A DNA stretch of 64,000 bases from Eulemur rufifrons. Taxonomy: Eukaryota; Chordata; Mammalia; Primates; Lemuridae. The notes beneath the pieces are model-generated. The model made no database searches and was not told the DNA's origin. It saw nothing but the letters and a program-made list of their open reading frames with translations. Below are positions 60,236 through 64,000 of this stretch, piece by piece. Position 1 is the first letter of the stretch; each line of letters begins with the position of its first letter. The translations under genes and the position numbers were made by a program. The DNA lies in contig NC_091010.1 of the NCBI RefSeq assembly GCF_041146395.1, positions 50,674,001-50,738,000 on the forward strand. Direction: 5' to 3'.

Positions 60236-61084
60236 TAAATATTAATTATATCTGGGAATAGCACAGGGAACCTGCTATAGGGGCACTGTTTGGAGCTAGT
60301 GGGATCAGAAGACCTTCACTGAACCAGACTCTTTGATGAACACTATGTAGTAAGTACAAAGTGAAGTGTGAGGTACTTTGGGGCTAGGGAGATCAAAGAA
60401 GTGGATTTCATGATCACTACAATATAGGTTTGCAATATAATAGGACAGAGGGGCCTAATATAGTATCTGTAGAGGAGGAGGCAATTTACATTCAAAGAAA
60501 ATATATAAATGAATATCACTGATGGGATCCTATCCCATGCAGGGGTTGAGATACCTTGGGCAGTTTGTTTCATCTGCTTTTAATCACTGAGATTCTTAAT
60601 ACTGCAGGGCTGAGAGCTAGCTAAAATGTGTCTGCTTCATGCCTGTTTCAGAAACCAGAATAGAATGCCTGTTGCTTCCCCTGCGCCATCCGCAGCCCGA
60701 TGCAAGCCTGTTCTTCTTTATCCCTTATATTAGGAAGGATTTGCCCATGACAGTCTTGAAGCCTAATGTCAGATACACTCGGGATGCAGATCTTTTATCC
60801 CAGAGAAGGTTGAACTTGACACATGAAAGGGGTTGAGATGAATGAGTTTCCATTGTATTTATAGAAACTCGGTGCAATGTCTCCCAAGGTATAAATAGAA
60901 CAATGCAGTGTTGACAAAAGGGCTGGTTTTCTGTAACTGTGGAAACCCTGCAATTATTCCTGGAACTACATTCATTGTTTATCTGCATCTGAATTTTAAT
61001 AAACAGGGCTCTTGCTGTTTATTCATGAATTTTCAAATGGAAATATCTCTCCCATTATTATCCCCTTCTTGTGAGTCAGGCCCC
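60236..61084. other. Intron 1 unique sequence, nothing recognised
   Basis: No gene or repeat recognised. Confidence 0.4.
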
Positions 61085-61280
61085 ATCTTGCAAATTTGCA
61101 GCTGAGTAAATATACGGAACATTAGCAGCAATTAGATAATTGGTGCCCCAGATCAGCCCACCCGCAGCTGTGAATGAATATGGACTTTGCGAGTGTCACC
61201 TGGTGCAGCCTTCCTGATGGCACTGCATGCCACCACAGCCTTGCAATTAGGCACAGAAGTTTACCAGCCCATGTCCTGGC
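61085..61280. promoter_or_regulatory. Candidate conserved non-coding block
   Basis: Unique sequence with GCAGCAATTAGATAATTGG, two CAGCTG E-boxes (GCAGCTGAG, GCAGCTGTG), CACCTGGTG and TTGCAATTAGGC. Mixed homeodomain and bHLH cores are typical of neural enhancers. Function inferred. Confidence 0.35.
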
Positions 61281-62319
61281 CCTCCTTCCTCCTAAGAGAC
61301 CCAGAGTAGCAAGGTAAGTGAGATTCCCTGTTGTCCCCACTGAGTCATTGTACAGTGAGAGATGTTAGGCCAGAAAATTTGGTAAAGAAGAGAGAGTAAG
61401 TCCATTTATCTTTGCTTAGCTGATTGCTAAATTGCTTATGATAACTTGTTTGGTGCATATAGCCAGCAAAAATTCATGTTTGGATTCTGGGCTGGGGGGA
61501 AAGGGAGTTGGGTCATAAATCCTGTTTTTCTGTAAATTTCCCAAAACTTGCTGGCTCTGGGCTGGTGATTTTTTTTTTAACCCCTATCATCAATATTTTT
61601 GGTCTCTGGCATTAACTTTGGACTCCTTTTAACAGCCATATTTTAATCTCTTTTTCCATGGGATTGCATTTCTCGCAAGCCCCTGGCTGAGTAGGGTGCC
61701 TTTATCAGCTAATTCTTTGCTCCTGTCCATCAGGCAATACCTTTTGAGGTATGTAAGTTTTTTAAAAAAATTTTTAATTGCTAGAGACTTCAGGAAAATA
61801 GTTGGAGTAATATTACAAAAGGGAGAGTGGCAAGGGGGCCCCGCTTCTTCCTCCTCTGGATTGAGCTCACCTTTCTTCCTCTTTGGTTTGTTTCCTCCCT
61901 TGCTTCTGCTTTTGGTTGAGAGCAATTCTGTCCAGCCATCCAGTCTCTGATGCCTTCTGTGTGATTGGGAGCAGGTGGATGGAGAGGGAGTTGGAAATAG
62001 TGAGACAGAGGTTTGGGCTGTGGGTTTGGGTCTGTGTGAATGTATCATGTGGAGTTCATTCATCTCTTGGGGATCATTCCAGGTCACCTCCCTGTGTCCT
62101 TGAATAGAACAGACATGTGATATTGGGTCTTGCATAGAGAGCTCCGAAGAAAACTCCAGGAGAAATAGAAATCTGGGTGGGATTTTGTGCCAGTTCCTCT
62201 CTGTTTTTCGATATGTACCATCCCTTTATAGACATGGGATACATTAGCTTTTATGTTTATTATTAGCATTATTTTTTTACACTGCTAATATTTAACATCA
62301 TTAATATAAGATAATAATA
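61281..62319. other. Intron 1 unique sequence, nothing recognised
   Basis: A minus-strand frame of 168 codons (61629-62135) has no family resemblance and is Lys/Ser-rich. No repeat recognised. Confidence 0.4.
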
Positions 62320-62560
62320 AAATTATTTTCCTGTATTGAGCATCTACTCTGCACAATTATATTATGCACAATTCTACATCCTTCCCATAACCCACGAGAT
62401 TAACTTTATGATCCCTGTTTTACAGATGAGGAACTCAGGTTGAACAGTTAGGAAGTATTCCAAGGTCACGCAGCTAGTAAGTGGCAGAGATGGAGTCCAA
62501 ACCTAGGCTTATCTAATTGCAAAGCCCATACACTCAAACACTGTGCTAAATCACAGGACT
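62320..62560 (-). repeat. MIR SINE, antisense, well preserved
   Basis: 'ttgagcatctactctgcaca', 'tgatccctgttttacagatg', 'aggtcacgcagctagtaagt', 'gatggagtccaaacctaggc' match reverse-complement MIR. Confidence 0.9.
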
Positions 62561-63135
62561 CAAGTCATTTGGGGATACAATTAATGTCTGAATTGTTCTT
62601 TGCTTGAGAGTGAGATGTTATCTGTATAGCCTGCATTTTAGTCCCGTAAATCATGTGTCTATTTTGGAGAAGACTCAGGCAGAAATCGTTTTTTAAAAAA
62701 TTTTCTAATTTTTTTTTTTACCTTTGCTGAATTTTCCCTTCCAGCTAGAAACTAGTTTTCCCAAAACTCTCCTCTGCTGCCAACACATCAGATGTATCAA
62801 CCACCTGAAGTTGGGCTGCAGGGGTAGAATTTATTTACAGACATTTTAATTTCCCTGGTGATAATCAAATTAATTTTGTTGCAACTCTTTAACATTCTAA
62901 TTGAATGATGGAATGTCACTGAGTGTGTTTTACAGATAAAAGGCAGCCAGCATCTTACCATGCATGGATAAGAACAGAGCTGGAGTCTGGGTCTACAGTG
63001 TCCCTTTGCCCTACAGCCCAGACCTGGTCAGTCCATTCACTTGGGCTTGAGAAAAGTCATTTGGCCAAGGGCTGTCAAATCTGCAGTCCAGCCAAAATGC
63101 TGGCAGTCACCTCTGCCAGAGAAAGACCTTTGTGT
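62561..63135. other. Intron 1 unique sequence, nothing recognised
   Basis: A 113-codon plus-strand frame starts at 62923 and runs into an L2 fragment, so it is not a gene. No other feature. Confidence 0.4.
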
Positions 63136-63137
63136 CA

Positions 63138-63265
63138 TTCGTTCATTTATCAACTATTTCTTAGGTGTCTACTATATATGTGCCAGGCACTGTTCTGGCG
63201 TAGTAGTGAACAAAACGGGCGAGTCTGTATGCCGTTCTTTTGGGGGATGCAGAGGATAAACTAAT
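63138..63265 (-). repeat. L2 LINE 3'-end fragment
   Basis: 'taggtgtctactatatatgt', 'gccaggcactgttctggcgt', 'agtgaacaaaacgggcgagt' match the reverse-complement L2 end. Confidence 0.85.
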
Positions 63266-63884
63266 GAAGAAATGCAACGTAAAATCCCATGAAGAAGAGC
63301 GAAGCACGATAATGCATACAGAATGTTGGCGTTGCTGTTCAAGAGGGATTCTCTGGGGAAGATTTGAGCAAAGCCTGAATGAAATGGGGAAGAGCATGGC
63401 GGCCAGAGGGAACGGCAGCTCTGTGGGGTGTGTGCTCATCTGCAGACCAAATCCCCCACCCCCGTCACATTCTGAGCGGTGAATTCACCTGACCTGAATG
63501 TTCTGTCCATTCTCATGAGTTTCCTCCAGACCAACTCCTTTGGAGAAGGTTTATTCCATCTGTGTCTCCCTTTCTTTAAGAAGTTTATTGGAGAAGTAAC
63601 CATTACCTTATAAAAGGCAATGTGTGCAGCATGCGGAGGAGGGGGCAGTAACATGCTTTGCGATTTCTGCGTCTATTAGTCACGAAACAGAATTTGTGAA
63701 TAGATGGAACATAACAATGTTGAGAGATTAGATGGAAGTTTCCAGGATCATTTACATTACATGCGTTTTTCAATTTTCTAGTAAGTGCTAGAGGCTGTGA
63801 GATGGGCTGAGACCACTTTGGTACTCAAATCCTTTCAGTAATAATTTATTATCATTAATTTATTTTTATTGAAGAAATATTAGC
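63266..63884. other. Intron 1 unique sequence, nothing recognised
   Basis: No gene or repeat recognised. Confidence 0.4.
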
Positions 63885-64000
63885 TATCATCATTAGTGAG
63901 TACTTACAATATGTCAGGTACTGTTCTAAACATTTTATGTGGATTATCTAATTTAAATCTCACAACAAGGCTGAGAAATCAGTTCTTTTATTGTCCACAT
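63885..64000 (-). repeat. MIR SINE, antisense, cut by window end
   Basis: 'gagtacttacaatatgtcag', 'gtactgttctaaacatttta', 'atctcacaacaaggctgaga' match reverse-complement MIR. The rest lies beyond 64000. Confidence 0.75.

Noticed and set aside
61629..62135. 168-codon minus-strand frame
   Set aside because: No domain, no splice or promoter context, and ordinary intronic composition.

Overview
This is mammalian nuclear DNA, most likely from a strepsirrhine primate (a lemur, loris or galago). The evidence for a primate is three antisense Alu elements. Their sequence points to strepsirrhines: 'cagagtgctaggattataggcgtg' style 3' segments (split here as cagagtgctagg / attataggcgtg), 'ctcttgctcaggctgg', and a middle insert reading ctatatatttttatttgtcc / atataatttctttctatttt. 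The ancient MIR, L2, L1M, MLT1 and hAT copies are common to placental mammals. No prokaryotic gene layout, CRISPR array, operon or phage-like module is present.

The window carries the 5' end of one gene on the plus strand, recognised from its protein sequence as SORCS3, a VPS10-domain (sortilin family) neuronal sorting receptor. Positions 1-2130 are 5' flank: a GC-rich start, a long polypyrimidine tract (about 695-850), then a CpG island from about 1480. TATA-like motifs lie at 2129 and 2267. The leader contains no ATG between the first TATA-like motif and the start codon at 2622. The coding part of exon 1 runs 2622-3248 (209 codons: signal peptide, propeptide, furin-type site RRSRR, start of the mature N-terminus) and ends in phase 0 at a GTGAGT donor. 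The remaining 60.7 kb is the beginning of a very large first intron. Exon 2, which would open with the VPS10 domain, is not in the window.

The intron holds no second gene that I can support. About 3.25-28 kb is mostly unique sequence with scattered MIR and L2 fossils, one Alu and one MaLR LTR. About 28.06-35.62 kb is a dense block of two antisense L1M elements. These contain two Alus, an MLT1 LTR and, inside the LTR, a 140-bp insert flanked by an 11-bp duplication that looks like a very short retrocopy. About 35.6-64 kb is again mostly unique, with MIR and L2 fossils, a split L1 at about 51.4-52.4 kb, a hAT-type MITE at 55.75 kb and several microsatellites. Most translated open frames here are chance, repeat-derived, or antisense to the GC-rich exon.

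The points most worth a second look are the three-layer repeat nest, recurring RFX-type X-box palindromes across the intron, strong G-quadruplex motifs at 3284, 23962 and 57152, several AT-rich homeodomain-motif blocks that could be conserved enhancers, and an unexplained 287-codon minus-strand open frame at 36.2-37.1 kb. I see no convincing previously undescribed biological system.
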